DNA of 64,000 bases from Bacteroides cellulosilyticus (GCF_020091405.1 NZ_CP081903.1:6448501-6512500), one strand, 5' to 3'. Positions 17,672-27,280 are shown, counted from the first letter of the stretch. A program made the numbers and translations. Notes: generated by a model from the sequence alone, not told the origin.

Positions 17672-19048
17672 ATGAAAGTAAAACCTGATTTGAGCTTTTG
17701 GAAGTTGTGGAATATCAGCTTCGGCTTCTTTGGCGTACAGATCGCATATGCTTTGCAGAGTGCGAACATCAGCCGTATTTTTGCGACATTGGGTGCAGAC
17801 CCGCACAATTTGAGTTATTTCTGGATATTGCCACCATTGGCAGGTATCATCGTGCAGCCCATCGTAGGTGCTGCAAGCGACAAAACGTGGACACGCTTCG
17901 GACGACGTATTCCTTACCTGTTTGTCGGTTCACTGGTAGCCGTACTGGTAATGTGCCTACTGCCGAATGCCGGTAGTTTCGGTATGGCAGTCAGCACGGC
18001 AATGATATTCGGATTAGTATCGTTGATGTTTCTGGATACATCCATCAATATGGCGATGCAGCCATTCAAAATGATGGTGGGCGACATGGTAAACGAAAAG
18101 CAGAAAGGCCTTGCCTACTCTATCCAGAGTTTCCTGTGCAATGCCGGTAGCTTGGTAGGTTTCCTGTTCCCGTTCATCTTTACATGGATAGGCATCAGCA
18201 ACATAGCTCCCCAAGGTGTAGTTCCCGACTCGGTTATCTATTCCTTCTATATCGGAGCAGCCATTCTGATACTTTGTGTCATCTACACCACGGTAAAGGT
18301 GAAAGAAATGCCACCTGCCGAATATGCGGAATACCATGGCATCACCGAAGAGGAAAAAAAGGAAAAGATCAATATGGTGAAACTACTGGTGAAAGCACCG
18401 AAAGCTTTCTGGACGGTAGGTTTAGTTCAGTTCTTCTGCTGGTTTGCTTTCATGTTCATGTGGACCTATACCAATGGTAGTGTAGCTGCCAATGTATTCG
18501 ATGCTCCTACCGTTGAAACTGTGGTGAACGGTGCAAGCAAAATAGTGCTGGACACTAAGAGTATCCAATATCAGAATGCTGCCGACTGGGTAGGCGTATT
18601 GTTTGCCGTACAAGCCATCGGTTCTGTACTCTGGGCTGTATGTATCCCGATGTTCAAGAACCGAAAACAGATCTACTCACTCAGTCTTGTTTTGGGTGGA
18701 ATAGGTTTCATCTCCACGTATTTCGTTCACAATCAATATGTATTGTTCATCTCCTTCCTGCTTATCGGTTGCGCATGGGCAGCTATGCTGGCATTGCCTT
18801 TCACCATCCTGACCAATGCTCTAAGCGGCGGACACATGGGTACCTACCTGGGACTGTTCAACGGAACGATCTGTATTCCGCAGATTGTAGCTGCTACGCT
18901 GGGTGGTAGTATTCTGGCTCTGTTCACCCCGAAAGGCATGTTACCGCCTGAAATAAATATGCTTGTCATGGCAGGCGTGATGTTGATTATCGGTGCCGTT
19001 TGTGTATATTTAATCAAAGAGACCAAAGGAGAACAAGCAAAAGCATAA
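17672..19048 (+). CDS. MFS sugar transporter (SLC45/GPH-like), probable disaccharide importer
   Basis: The 458-residue protein has about 12 hydrophobic spans. The N-terminus reads LSFWKLWNISFGFFGVQIAYALQSANISRIF, followed by PLAGIIVQPIVGAASDKTW and FGRRIPYLFVG, the signature of maltose/sucrose-type MFS carriers (RxGRRxP loop between spans 2 and 3). It sits between a LacI regulator and a GH65 phosphorylase, which fits inner-membrane uptake of an alpha-glucobiose for phosphorolysis. The start at 17672 follows the repeat-filled spacer, and no strong Shine-Dalgarno is visible. Confidence 0.9.
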   Translation: MKVKPDLSFWKLWNISFGFFGVQIAYALQSANISRIFATLGADPHNLSYFWILPPLAGIIVQPIVGAASDKTWTRFGRRIPYLFVGSLVAVLVMCLLPNAGSFGMAVSTAMIFGLVSLMFLDTSINMAMQPFKMMVGDMVNEKQKGLAYSIQSFLCNAGSLVGFLFPFIFTWIGISNIAPQGVVPDSVIYSFYIGAAILILCVIYTTVKVKEMPPAEYAEYHGITEEEKKEKINMVKLLVKAPKAFWTVGLVQFFCWFAFMFMWTYTNGSVAANVFDAPTVETVVNGASKIVLDTKSIQYQNAADWVGVLFAVQAIGSVLWAVCIPMFKNRKQIYSLSLVLGGIGFISTYFVHNQYVLFISFLLIGCAWAAMLALPFTILTNALSGGHMGTYLGLFNGTICIPQIVAATLGGSILALFTPKGMLPPEINMLVMAGVMLIIGAVCVYLIKETKGEQAKA

Positions 19049-19062
19049 TCCTTATAAAAAGG

Positions 19063-19188
19063 GTGGTAAAGTGATGAAGTGGCAAAGTGATAGTGGAACA
19101 ACACTCTGTGATATATAGCGCGGCTACTTTATCACTCTATCACCTTACCACTCTATCACTTTGCCACTTTATCACCTTATCACTCCCC
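19063..19188. repeat. Octad tandem-repeat element with GCGCGGCT core
   Basis: In the right arm CAC recurs at 19133, 19141, 19149, 19157, 19165, 19173 and 19181, an exact 8-bp period (TATCACTC-like units). The left arm (19063-19095) has GTG at 8, 8, 8 and 6 bp spacing and is roughly complementary. A core GCGCGGCT sits at 19118-19125. An open frame runs through the right arm into the GH65 gene, but it is repeat sequence and not a credible N-terminus. Confidence 0.8.
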
Positions 19189-19213
19189 CTTCATCTACTT
19201 TTGTCATACTTTC

Positions 19214-19245
19214 TTGCCGTTTATCCGTTTATTTGTTTATCTTTA
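19214..19245 (+). promoter_or_regulatory. Possible promoter of the GH65 gene
   Basis: TTG (19214-19216), 21 bp, then TATCTTTA (19238-19245), one base off the TAnnTTTG box, 29 bp before the ATG. It may allow expression separate from the LacI and MFS genes. Confidence 0.4.
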
Positions 19246-19274
19246 CCGCCATAATCACCATTGAGATACACACC

Positions 19275-21587
19275 ATGAAAAGATACCTTAAAACCGATGA
19301 ATGGAATATTATTGAAGATAACTTTCACGCTGACAATCTGCGAATGTCCGAAAGTATATTCAGCCTGGGGAACGGTCGCTTCGGCCAACGGGGAAATTTT
19401 GAAGAGCCTTATTCAAGCGATTCGTATCGCGGTTCATTCGTTGCCGGTATTACCTTTCTTGATAAAACGCGTGTAGGCTGGTGGAAGAACGGCTTTCCCG
19501 CTTTCTACACCCGCATCCCCAATGCAGCGGACTGGGCACGCGTCAGTCTGCGCCTCATCGACGAAGAACTGGATCTGGCACAATGGGACGTGAACAGCTT
19601 CAGCCGCAGGCTCGATATGAAAGCGGGTATCTCCTACCGCGATTTTGAAGTGACTTCTCCCAGGGGAAACCAACTGCGCATCCATGTGGAGCACATCAAC
19701 AATATGGCTCACCCCGATTTATGCCTGATAAAATACAGCGTCACCTCCATTAATTATACGGGAAGAATATCACTGATTCCCTCCCTGGATGCAGTCATAG
19801 TCAATAAGGACGATGATCCGAACGAGAAGATATGGAATATCCTCCGTTCCGGCGTCACAAAGGATTGTGCTTATCTATGGACGCAAACCCGGCGGGAAGA
19901 TGCGCAAGTGTGCTATGCCATGACCTATCAGTTCTTCAAGAATGGCAAAGAAGCCACCTCGAACCCAATACGCATTGAAAAGGAGAAACAAACCGGATTC
20001 AGTATCGGGGCAGATGTGAAACCGGGAGACAACGTAATGCTCATCAAATATACCGTTATAAGTTCGTCGCTCTATGATGAACGCCAGGAATTGATAGATC
20101 ATTCCATCGCCAAAGCCCGTCAGACTAAAATAGACGGCTGGGATAAGCTGGAAAACGATCATCAGCAAGCCTGGGCCAATATATGGAAAGAAATGGATGT
20201 GGTTATCGAAGGCGATCCGGAAGCACAACAGGGTATCCGGTACAACATCTTTCAACTATGCCAAACGTACCGCGGTGATGATCCGCGCCTGAATATCGGT
20301 CCGAAAGGATTCACTGGTGAAAAATACGGCGGAAACACATACTGGAATACGGAACTTTGTTGTGTACCGTTCTTCCTACTCTCTACTCCGAGGGAGATTG
20401 TGAAAAATCTGTTGATATACCGTTATAACCAACTGCCGAAAGCGATAGAGAATGCCCGTAAACTGGGTTTCAAAGAGGGTGCCGCCCTCTTCCCGCAAGT
20501 TACTTACAGCGGTGAGGAGTGCCACAGCGAATGGGAAATTACCTTTGAAGAAATACACCGCAATAATATCATCGTCTATGCCATTGCACAGCATGCTGCA
20601 ATCACGGGCAGCAAAGATTATGTAGCCAAATACGGACTGGAAGTAATGATTGCCGTCTCCCGCTTCTGGAGCCAGCGTGTATCTTTCTCCAAACCAAAAC
20701 AGAAATATGTGATACTGGGTGTAACCGGACCGGATGAGTACGAAAACAACGTGGATAACAACTGGTACACCAATTACTCGTGTGTGCAGTGCCTGCAGAT
20801 GACACTTAACTACCTTGAAATCATTGCCGGAGAATACCCCGACGAATATGCCCGTGTACGCCGTGTCACCAACCTCCGCCAACAAGAAGAGGCTGAACGC
20901 TGGCGCGACATCATCAACCGTATGTATCTGCCGGAAGATAAAGAACTGGGGATCTTTGTACAAAATGACGGTTTTCTGGATAAGGAACTGAACAGTACCG
21001 ATGCCATTCCACCCGAAGAACGCCCCATCAATCAGCATTGGTCCTGGGATCGTATTCTTCGTTCATGCTACATCAAACAAAGTGATGTATTGTTGGGCCT
21101 ATATCTGTATTACTTCAATTTCGACAAGGAAACCGTCCGCCGTAACTTCGATTTCTATGAAACAATGACGGTGCATGAATCTTCACTTTCCCCGCACATC
21201 CACTCCATTCTTGCCGCCCGCATTGGCGAAGTGGAAAAGGCTTACCGGCTCTTTCTGCATGCCACCCGTCTCGACCTGGATGATTACAACAACGAAACTC
21301 ACCAAGGACTGCATATCACCAGTATGCCGGGCAGTTGGCTTGCCATTGTACGAGGCTTTGCCGGGATGCAGATTCTGGAGGGCATACTCTCTTTCTTCCC
21401 AGTCATTCCAGAGAAGTGGAACAGTTACTCCTTCCAGATAAATTATCAGGGACGTACACTTCATATGCATGTAGGCAAAGAAATAAATATTTCACTTATT
21501 GCCGGAGAAGAACTGAACATACAAGTATATAAAAACGTTTATAAGCTCAAATTGGGCACCGATTTGTTGCTCAGGATAGAGGAGTAG
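19275..21587 (+). CDS. Glycoside hydrolase family 65 phosphorylase (maltose/kojibiose/nigerose/trehalose type)
   Basis: The start at 19275 gives 770 residues, normal for GH65. No signal peptide is present, so it is cytosolic. Near the N-terminus is SIFSLGNGRFGQRGNFEEPY. The catalytic acid is E488 in VTGPDEYENNVDNNWYTN. A phosphate-binding region appears as HQGLHITSMPGSWLAIVRGFAG near residues 677-698. GH65 enzymes split alpha-glucobioses with phosphate into beta-glucose 1-phosphate and glucose. Together with the upstream carrier and regulator this forms an uptake-and-phosphorolysis pathway. Which disaccharide is used cannot be told from the motifs. Confidence 0.95.
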   Translation: MKRYLKTDEWNIIEDNFHADNLRMSESIFSLGNGRFGQRGNFEEPYSSDSYRGSFVAGITFLDKTRVGWWKNGFPAFYTRIPNAADWARVSLRLIDEELDLAQWDVNSFSRRLDMKAGISYRDFEVTSPRGNQLRIHVEHINNMAHPDLCLIKYSVTSINYTGRISLIPSLDAVIVNKDDDPNEKIWNILRSGVTKDCAYLWTQTRREDAQVCYAMTYQFFKNGKEATSNPIRIEKEKQTGFSIGADVKPGDNVMLIKYTVISSSLYDERQELIDHSIAKARQTKIDGWDKLENDHQQAWANIWKEMDVVIEGDPEAQQGIRYNIFQLCQTYRGDDPRLNIGPKGFTGEKYGGNTYWNTELCCVPFFLLSTPREIVKNLLIYRYNQLPKAIENARKLGFKEGAALFPQVTYSGEECHSEWEITFEEIHRNNIIVYAIAQHAAITGSKDYVAKYGLEVMIAVSRFWSQRVSFSKPKQKYVILGVTGPDEYENNVDNNWYTNYSCVQCLQMTLNYLEIIAGEYPDEYARVRRVTNLRQQEEAERWRDIINRMYLPEDKELGIFVQNDGFLDKELNSTDAIPPEERPINQHWSWDRILRSCYIKQSDVLLGLYLYYFNFDKETVRRNFDFYETMTVHESSLSPHIHSILAARIGEVEKAYRLFLHATRLDLDDYNNETHQGLHITSMPGSWLAIVRGFAGMQILEGILSFFPVIPEKWNSYSFQINYQGRTLHMHVGKEINISLIAGEELNIQVYKNVYKLKLGTDLLLRIEE

Positions 21588-21619
21588 AAGCCTGTATCAT
21601 TAACAACGCGTAACAAAAT

Positions 21620-21657
21620 AAACCGGGAGAACAATTATCTGTTTTTCCGGTTTTATG
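21620..21657 (+). terminator. Rho-independent terminator after the GH65 gene
   Basis: AAACCGG (21620-21626) pairs with CCGGTTT (21647-21653). In RNA the stem continues with GAGAACA against UGUUUUU using two G-U pairs, giving about 14 pairs around a 6-nt loop. TTTTATGTTT follows. It separates the GH65 cluster from the efflux operon. Confidence 0.7.
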
Positions 21658-21690
21658 TTTCTATACCTAAACGAACAACTATACATTAGT

Positions 21691-22743
21691 ATGAAGAAAA
21701 TCTATTTGTTCGCCATCAGCGTGATGCTGCTTGCCACATCATGCGGGCACAAGAAAGAGGGCGATGCCACGCTGATCCGACCCGTCAAGACAGCTACCGC
21801 CAGCTCCCAATCGGTCATCCGGAAAGACTTCTCCGGTATTGTAGAAGCCGTAGAATACGTGAAACTGGCCTTCCGTGTCAGCGGACAGGTCATAAATCTG
21901 CCTGTGGTAGAAGGTCAGCGGGTAAAGAAGGGACAGCTGATCGCCGCCATTGATCCGCGTGACATTTCCCTGCAATACGCCGCCGACAAAGCCGCTTACG
22001 AGACTGCCGCAGCACAGGTGGAACGTAACAAACGCCTGTTGGGACGCCAGGCTATCTCCGTGCAGGAATATGAAATCAGCGTTGCCAATTATCAAAAGGC
22101 AAAGTCAGCTTATGAACTGTCCAGCAATAATATGCGGGATACCAAACTGACCGCTCCCTTCGACGGTTCTATTGAAAAACGTCTGGTAGAAAACTATCAG
22201 CGCGTGAATTCCGGGGAAGGCATCGTACAATTGGTGAATACACAGAAGCTCCGCATCAAATTCACCGTGCCGGATGATTATCTGTATCTGCTTCGTGCAA
22301 AAGATGTAACATTCAAAGTGGTTTTCGACACCTATCCGGACATGGTGTTCAACGCACAGTTGGAAGAATATCTGGACATTTCTACAGCCGGAACAGGTAT
22401 CCCGGTAACTATTACGATTGAAGATCCTGCTTTCAACCGTTCCCTATACGATGTGAAACCGGGATTTACGTGCAAAATCAAGCTGGCTTCGGACGTAGCT
22501 CCCTTCCTGGAAGAAAAGCTTGTGAATATTCCGCTCAGTGCCATATTCGGTGAAAGCGAGAACCAGAAAACCTATGTGTGGGTAGTAAAGGATAATAAGG
22601 TAAACAAGCGGGAAGTAACCGTATACTCTCCTACCGGAGAAGCCAATGCTCTTATCTCTGCCGGTGTACAGCCAGGAGAAACTATTGTGATTGCCGGAGT
22701 GCATCAACTGGTAGATGGGCAGACGGTGAAGATTATCGATTGA
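21691..22743 (+). CDS. RND efflux periplasmic adaptor (membrane fusion protein), lipoprotein
   Basis: I start at 21691 (MKKIYLFAISVMLLATSCG), which gives a lipoprotein signal with lipobox LATSC. The longer frame from 21655 overlaps the terminator. The protein has 350 residues. It shows the usual adaptor order: a barrel-sandwich half (VVEGQRVKKGQLIAAIDP), an alpha-helical hairpin (about 90-140), the second half (TKLTAPFDGSIEKRLVENYQRVNSGEGIV), a beta-barrel, and the C-terminal VTVYSPTGEANALISAGVQPGETIVIAG. It links the inner-membrane pump to the outer-membrane channel encoded downstream. Confidence 0.94.
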   Translation: MKKIYLFAISVMLLATSCGHKKEGDATLIRPVKTATASSQSVIRKDFSGIVEAVEYVKLAFRVSGQVINLPVVEGQRVKKGQLIAAIDPRDISLQYAADKAAYETAAAQVERNKRLLGRQAISVQEYEISVANYQKAKSAYELSSNNMRDTKLTAPFDGSIEKRLVENYQRVNSGEGIVQLVNTQKLRIKFTVPDDYLYLLRAKDVTFKVVFDTYPDMVFNAQLEEYLDISTAGTGIPVTITIEDPAFNRSLYDVKPGFTCKIKLASDVAPFLEEKLVNIPLSAIFGESENQKTYVWVVKDNKVNKREVTVYSPTGEANALISAGVQPGETIVIAGVHQLVDGQTVKIID

Positions 22744-22812
22744 GACCGTTGAATACTCATTCTACAGACCGGTGAATACCTATTCTACAGTCCGTTTAAT
22801 GAATATCTCCAA
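22744..22812. repeat. Two to three direct repeats of 23 bp inside the efflux operon
   Basis: The unit beginning GACCGTTGAATAC (22744) recurs as GACCGGTGAATAC at 22767 with the same 3' part (ATTCTACA), an exact 23-bp step. A third, degenerate copy starts at 22790 (GTCCGTTTAAT). The repeats begin immediately after the adaptor stop and lie within the 91-bp gap before the pump gene. Confidence 0.75.
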
Positions 22813-22834
22813 TAAAACCTAAACATTCAGCATT

Positions 22835-25800
22835 ATGAACCTATCTAAATATGCATTAGACAACACCAAGATTGTATATTTCTTCCTGGCTGTGTTGCTA
22901 ATCGGCGGTATACTATCATTCGGCCGGTTGGGAAAGAAAGAGGATGCACCCTTCGTCATCAAGTCAGCGGTCATTATGACCCGCTATCCGGGGGCAGAAC
23001 CGGCAGAAGTAGAACGACTGATCACCGAACCGATCTCCCGCGAGATACAGTCGATGAGTGGTGCATATAAAATCAAGTCGGAGTCCATGTACGGACTATC
23101 CAAGATAACATTCGAGCTTCAACCTTCCCTTTCCGCAGAATCCATTCCGCAGAAGTGGGACGAACTGCGCCGCAAGGTGCTCAACATACAACCGCAACTA
23201 CCCGCCGGCGCTTCCGTTCCCACGGTATCGGACGATTTCGGCGATGTATTCGGCATCTATTATGGTCTGGTAGGCGATGACGGTTTCTCTTACGAAGAAA
23301 TGCGCAACTGGGCAGAACGTATCAAAACCCAGGTTATCACTGCTGACGGGGTAATGAAAGTAGCCTTGTTCGGTACACAAACCGAGGTGGTGAATATCTA
23401 TATATCCGTCAATAAACTGGCCGGTATGGGTATAGATCCGAAGCAAGTAGCAAGCCTGTTACAATCGCAAAACCAAATTATCAATACAGGTGAAATCAAT
23501 GCCGGTGAACAACAACTGCGCATTGTAGCCAACGGAACCTATACCACCGTCAATGACATCCGGAACCAAGTGATTACCACTCCGGGCGGACAGGTGAAAC
23601 TGGGCGATATTGCCGTCATTGAAAAAGGATATATGGATCCTCCCGGCAACATTATGCACGTCAACGGGAAGCGTGCCATAGGTATCGGTGTTTCCACCGA
23701 CCCGACGAAGGATGTAGTAAAGACCGGAGAACTGGTAGATCAGAAACTGGCTGAACTTCTTCCCCTTATTCCGGTAGGGTTGGAATTGGAAAGTCTGTAT
23801 CCGGAAAATGTCATAGCTCAGGAAGCAAATAATGGTTTCATCATTAACCTGATAGAATCCCTCCTCATTGTAATTGTCATCATCATGCTGGTGATGGGGC
23901 TGCGCGCAGGTATACTGATCGGCAGTTCGCTGCTATTTACCATTGGCGGCACGCTGCTCATCATGTCCTTCATGGGGGTAGGACTGAACCGTACTTCCCT
24001 GGCAGGTTTCATCATCGCCATGGGTATGCTGGTGGATAACGCTATCGTAGTGACAGACAATGCGCAAATAGCCATCGCCCGAGGTATAGACCGGCGAAAG
24101 GCACTGATAGATGGAGCTACCGGACCGCAATGGGGATTACTTGGCGCTACGTTCATCGCCATTTGTTCATTCCTGCCGTTGTACCTCGCCCCTTCTGCCG
24201 TAGCGGAAATCGTGAAACCCCTGTTTGTCGTACTTGCCATTTCTTTGGGATTAAGCTGGATACTGGCACTCACACAAACCACCACTTTCGGTAACTTTAT
24301 TCTGAAAGCCAAATCCGGCGATGCCAATAAAGACCCGTATGATAAACCTTTCTATCACAAGTTCGCCTCTATCCTCGGAGTACTTATCAAAAAGAAGACT
24401 CTTACACTGGGTAGTATGGTAGTCCTGTTTATCATCTCACTGGTCATCATGGGAATGATGCCGCAAAACTTCTTCCCCTCACTGGATAAGCCCTATTTCC
24501 GCGCCGATATATTCTATCCGGACGGTTACAGCATCCGTGACGTGGAAAAGGAAATGAAACAGGTGGAAGCGCACCTCCTGCAACAACCGGAAGTGAAACG
24601 AATATCCACCACATTCGGAAGTACGCCGTTACGTTACTATCTGGCATCTACTTCCGTCGGTCCCAAGCCCAACTTTGCCAATATACTTATCGAACTGACC
24701 GACAGTAAATATACAAAGGAATACGAAGAGAACTTCGACCAGTATATGAAGGCAAACTATCCGAATGCCATTACCCGTACCACTTTGTTTAAGCTATCGC
24801 CTGCGGTAGACGCCGCCATTGAAATCGGCTTTATCGGTAATAATGTCGATTCACTGGTGATGCTGACCAACAAAGTCCTGGAAATCATGCATCGGGATAA
24901 TGATCTCATCAACATACGCAATTCATGGGGGAATAAGATTCCTGTATGGAAACCCGTTTACAGTCCGGAACGTGCCCAACCGTTAGGTGTCTCCCGGCAA
25001 AGTATGGCACAGAGCATTCAGATCGGTACAAGCGGTATGACATTAGGTGAATATCGTGAAGGCGATCAGGTGCTGCCCATCCTGCTAAAGGATAACACAG
25101 TCGATTCTTTCCGCATCAACGACCTGCGTACACTACCCGTATTCGGAACAACACAGGAAACCACTACCCTGGAACAAGTAGTCAGTGAATTTGATTTCCA
25201 ATATAAGTTCTCGAATGTGAAAGACTATAACCGTCAGATGGTAATGATGGCGCAAGCCGATCCACGCCGGGGAGTAAATGCCATAGCAGCATTCAATAAG
25301 ATATGGAAAGAAGTGCAAGAAGAAATTCAGGTACCGGAAGGATACACCATGAAGTATTTTGGTGAACAGGAAAGCCAGGCAGAAAGTAATGCAGCATTGG
25401 CAGCTAATATGCCATTGACGTTTTTCCTGATGTTCATCACCCTGTTGTTCCTGTTCAGGACCTACCGCAAGCCAATTGTCATCCTATTGATGTTGCCGCT
25501 TATCTTTATCGGAATCGTACTGGGATTAATCTTGCTTGGTAAATCATTCGACTTTTTCTCAGTTCTCGGCCTACTGGGATTGATTGGTATGAATATCAAG
25601 AATGCAATTGTATTGGTAGACCAGATCGATATAGAAGCAGCTTCCGGAAAAGCCCCCCTAAATGCCGTAATCAGTGCTACAACCAGCCGTATCATACCTG
25701 TAGCCATGGCGTCCGGAACTACGATTCTGGGTATGTTGCCGTTGCTATTCGACGCTATGTTCGGTGGTATGGCGGCAACCATCATGGGTGGTCTGCTGGT

Positions 25801-25867
25801 AGCCTCAGCATTGACGCTGTTCGTGCTTCCGGTGGCATATTGCGCGATACATAAGATAAAAGAGTGA
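22835..25867 (+). CDS. RND efflux transporter permease (inner-membrane proton-driven pump)
   Basis: At 1010 residues it has normal HAE-1/MexB-type length. Spans appear near residues 11-30, then two groups of about five (about 335-465 and 850-1000). Between them are large periplasmic loops, beginning ITEPISREIQSMSGAYKIKS. Span 4 carries GMLVDNAIVVTDNA, which holds the acidic residues used for proton relay. The C-terminal half has LLGLIGMNIKNAIVLVDQ. It is flanked by its adaptor and outer-membrane factor, so the operon encodes a complete tripartite pump. Substrates are unknown. Confidence 0.96.
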   Translation: MNLSKYALDNTKIVYFFLAVLLIGGILSFGRLGKKEDAPFVIKSAVIMTRYPGAEPAEVERLITEPISREIQSMSGAYKIKSESMYGLSKITFELQPSLSAESIPQKWDELRRKVLNIQPQLPAGASVPTVSDDFGDVFGIYYGLVGDDGFSYEEMRNWAERIKTQVITADGVMKVALFGTQTEVVNIYISVNKLAGMGIDPKQVASLLQSQNQIINTGEINAGEQQLRIVANGTYTTVNDIRNQVITTPGGQVKLGDIAVIEKGYMDPPGNIMHVNGKRAIGIGVSTDPTKDVVKTGELVDQKLAELLPLIPVGLELESLYPENVIAQEANNGFIINLIESLLIVIVIIMLVMGLRAGILIGSSLLFTIGGTLLIMSFMGVGLNRTSLAGFIIAMGMLVDNAIVVTDNAQIAIARGIDRRKALIDGATGPQWGLLGATFIAICSFLPLYLAPSAVAEIVKPLFVVLAISLGLSWILALTQTTTFGNFILKAKSGDANKDPYDKPFYHKFASILGVLIKKKTLTLGSMVVLFIISLVIMGMMPQNFFPSLDKPYFRADIFYPDGYSIRDVEKEMKQVEAHLLQQPEVKRISTTFGSTPLRYYLASTSVGPKPNFANILIELTDSKYTKEYEENFDQYMKANYPNAITRTTLFKLSPAVDAAIEIGFIGNNVDSLVMLTNKVLEIMHRDNDLINIRNSWGNKIPVWKPVYSPERAQPLGVSRQSMAQSIQIGTSGMTLGEYREGDQVLPILLKDNTVDSFRINDLRTLPVFGTTQETTTLEQVVSEFDFQYKFSNVKDYNRQMVMMAQADPRRGVNAIAAFNKIWKEVQEEIQVPEGYTMKYFGEQESQAESNAALAANMPLTFFLMFITLLFLFRTYRKPIVILLMLPLIFIGIVLGLILLGKSFDFFSVLGLLGLIGMNIKNAIVLVDQIDIEAASGKAPLNAVISATTSRIIPVAMASGTTILGMLPLLFDAMFGGMAATIMGGLLVASALTLFVLPVAYCAIHKIKE

Positions 25868-25888
25868 AAAGAAGAAATACAAGTAATC

Positions 25889-27160
25889 ATGAAGAAGAAG
25901 ATATTCATAATCACCCTACTCTGTTGCTTCGGCATTAATGCCGGAGCGCAGCAATACCTCAGCCGCGAAGCATATCGTGACAAAGTAGAAGCCTACAGCC
26001 AGGTGCTGAAACAGCAGCGCCTGAAAACCATGGCAAGCACTGAAGCGCGAAAAATAGCAAATACCGGCTTCCTGCCACAAATAGACATCACAGCCGAAGG
26101 TACCGCCAACCTCAACCACCTGGATAAGTGGAACAGTCCGAAAGGTGAATACCGCCCCTACACCTATCAGGCACTCGCAACTTTGGCACAACCCCTCTAT
26201 ACCGGTGGTTCTCTGATAGCCCAGAAACGTATGGCGCAGGCTGATGAAGAATTAAGCCAGCTCACCACAGAACTGACTCTCGATCAAATTCATTATCAAA
26301 GCGATGCCGTTTACTGGAATGCTTCAGCCGCCTATGCCAGTCTTGAGGCTGCTGCTACATTTCAGGATATAATAAAGAAGCAGCACGATATTATTCAGGA
26401 TCGTTTCAACGATGGCGCTATCAGTCGTACAGACCTGCTGATGATTTCCACCCGCCAGAAAGAAGCTGAATTGCAGTATATCAAGGCCCGCCAGAACTAT
26501 ACCCTTGCTCTGCAACAACTGAACATTCTGATGGGAGTAGCACCCAATACCCCTGTAGATAGCCTAAGTGAAATCAGTATAGCCAGTGAACCCGTCGACA
26601 TTCTTGGACTTGACGATGTACTTCCACGCCGTGCCGATTATGCCAGCACAACGGTAAACATAGTCCGAAGTGAAGCACAACGCCATGCCGCCCTCAGCAA
26701 GTACAATCCTCAGGTAAGCATGTTCCTTGCCACAGGTTGGGATACCGGTATCACGTACATGGGACAGGAAATCCCCCATACGCCTGTAGCCGGAGTAAAC
26801 GTCAGTATCCCCATCTTCCGTTGGGGGGCGCGTTTCAAGACAAACCGGCAACAGAAAGCATTCATTGGTATCCAGAAGCTGCAACAAAGTTATATCACTG
26901 ATAATATTCTTGAAGAACTCTCCGCCGCCACCACAAAACTGACGGAAACAGAGCAACAAGTAAAGACAGCAAAGGAAAATATGGATCTTGCCGAAGAGAA
27001 CCTGGACCTTGTCACTTTCTCTTATAACGAAGGAAAATCCAGCATGGCAGATGTCTTGTCCGCACAATTATCATGGACACAGGCGCATACGAACCTGATT
27101 AATGCATATCTGGCAGAGAAAATGGCAGTGGCAGAATACAGGAAAGTGATTAGTGAATAA
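25889..27160 (+). CDS. TolC/OprM-like outer-membrane efflux channel
   Basis: The 423-residue protein opens with a signal peptide (MKKKIFIITLLCCFGINAGAQ). Two similar halves follow with the long amphipathic helices of the outer-membrane efflux family, for example LDQIHYQSDAVYWNASAAYASLEAA and the C-terminal TAKENMDLAEENLDLVTFSYNEGKSSMADVLSAQLSW. It begins 21 bp after the pump stop. It should form the trimeric exit duct of the pump. There is no lipobox, unlike OprM. Confidence 0.93.
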   Translation: MKKKIFIITLLCCFGINAGAQQYLSREAYRDKVEAYSQVLKQQRLKTMASTEARKIANTGFLPQIDITAEGTANLNHLDKWNSPKGEYRPYTYQALATLAQPLYTGGSLIAQKRMAQADEELSQLTTELTLDQIHYQSDAVYWNASAAYASLEAAATFQDIIKKQHDIIQDRFNDGAISRTDLLMISTRQKEAELQYIKARQNYTLALQQLNILMGVAPNTPVDSLSEISIASEPVDILGLDDVLPRRADYASTTVNIVRSEAQRHAALSKYNPQVSMFLATGWDTGITYMGQEIPHTPVAGVNVSIPIFRWGARFKTNRQQKAFIGIQKLQQSYITDNILEELSAATTKLTETEQQVKTAKENMDLAEENLDLVTFSYNEGKSSMADVLSAQLSWTQAHTNLINAYLAEKMAVAEYRKVISE

Positions 27161-27163
27161 AGA

Positions 27164-27227
27164 TTCAGGCGCGGATTACACGGATTCTTTTATTGCAACA
27201 AAAGAATCCGTGTAATCCGCGCCTGAA
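27164..27227. terminator. 28-bp perfect inverted repeat between convergent operons, bidirectional terminator
   Basis: Arms 27164-27191 and 27200-27227 are perfect reverse complements around the 8-nt loop ATTGCAAC. The inner ends are AAAA/TTTT and the outer ends TTCAGGCGCGG/CCGCGCCTGAA. It begins three bases after the channel stop and faces the end of the decarboxylase operon at 27281. Confidence 0.85.
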
Positions 27228-27231
27228 AAAG

Positions 27232-27271
27232 AGTCCGCGTTCGTCCGCCTCAATCCGCGTCGTCCGCGTAT
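27232..27271. repeat. Short ATCCGCG-like repeats next to the inverted repeat
   Basis: GTCCGCG, CGTCCGCC, AATCCGCG and CGTCCGCG follow one another at 9-10 bp spacing. They echo the ATCCGCG motif of the adjacent hairpin arm and reach to within 10 bp of the decarboxylase beta-subunit stop. Confidence 0.6.
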
Positions 27272-27280
27272 CTATTCTCC

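Noticed and set aside
19161..19274. N-terminal extension of the GH65 gene
   Set aside because: The frame is open because it runs through the octad repeats, and GH65 homology begins at the ATG at 19275.
20376..21038. 220-codon minus-strand frame in the GH65 gene
   Set aside because: It is antisense to the conserved catalytic domain and has no recognisable motif.
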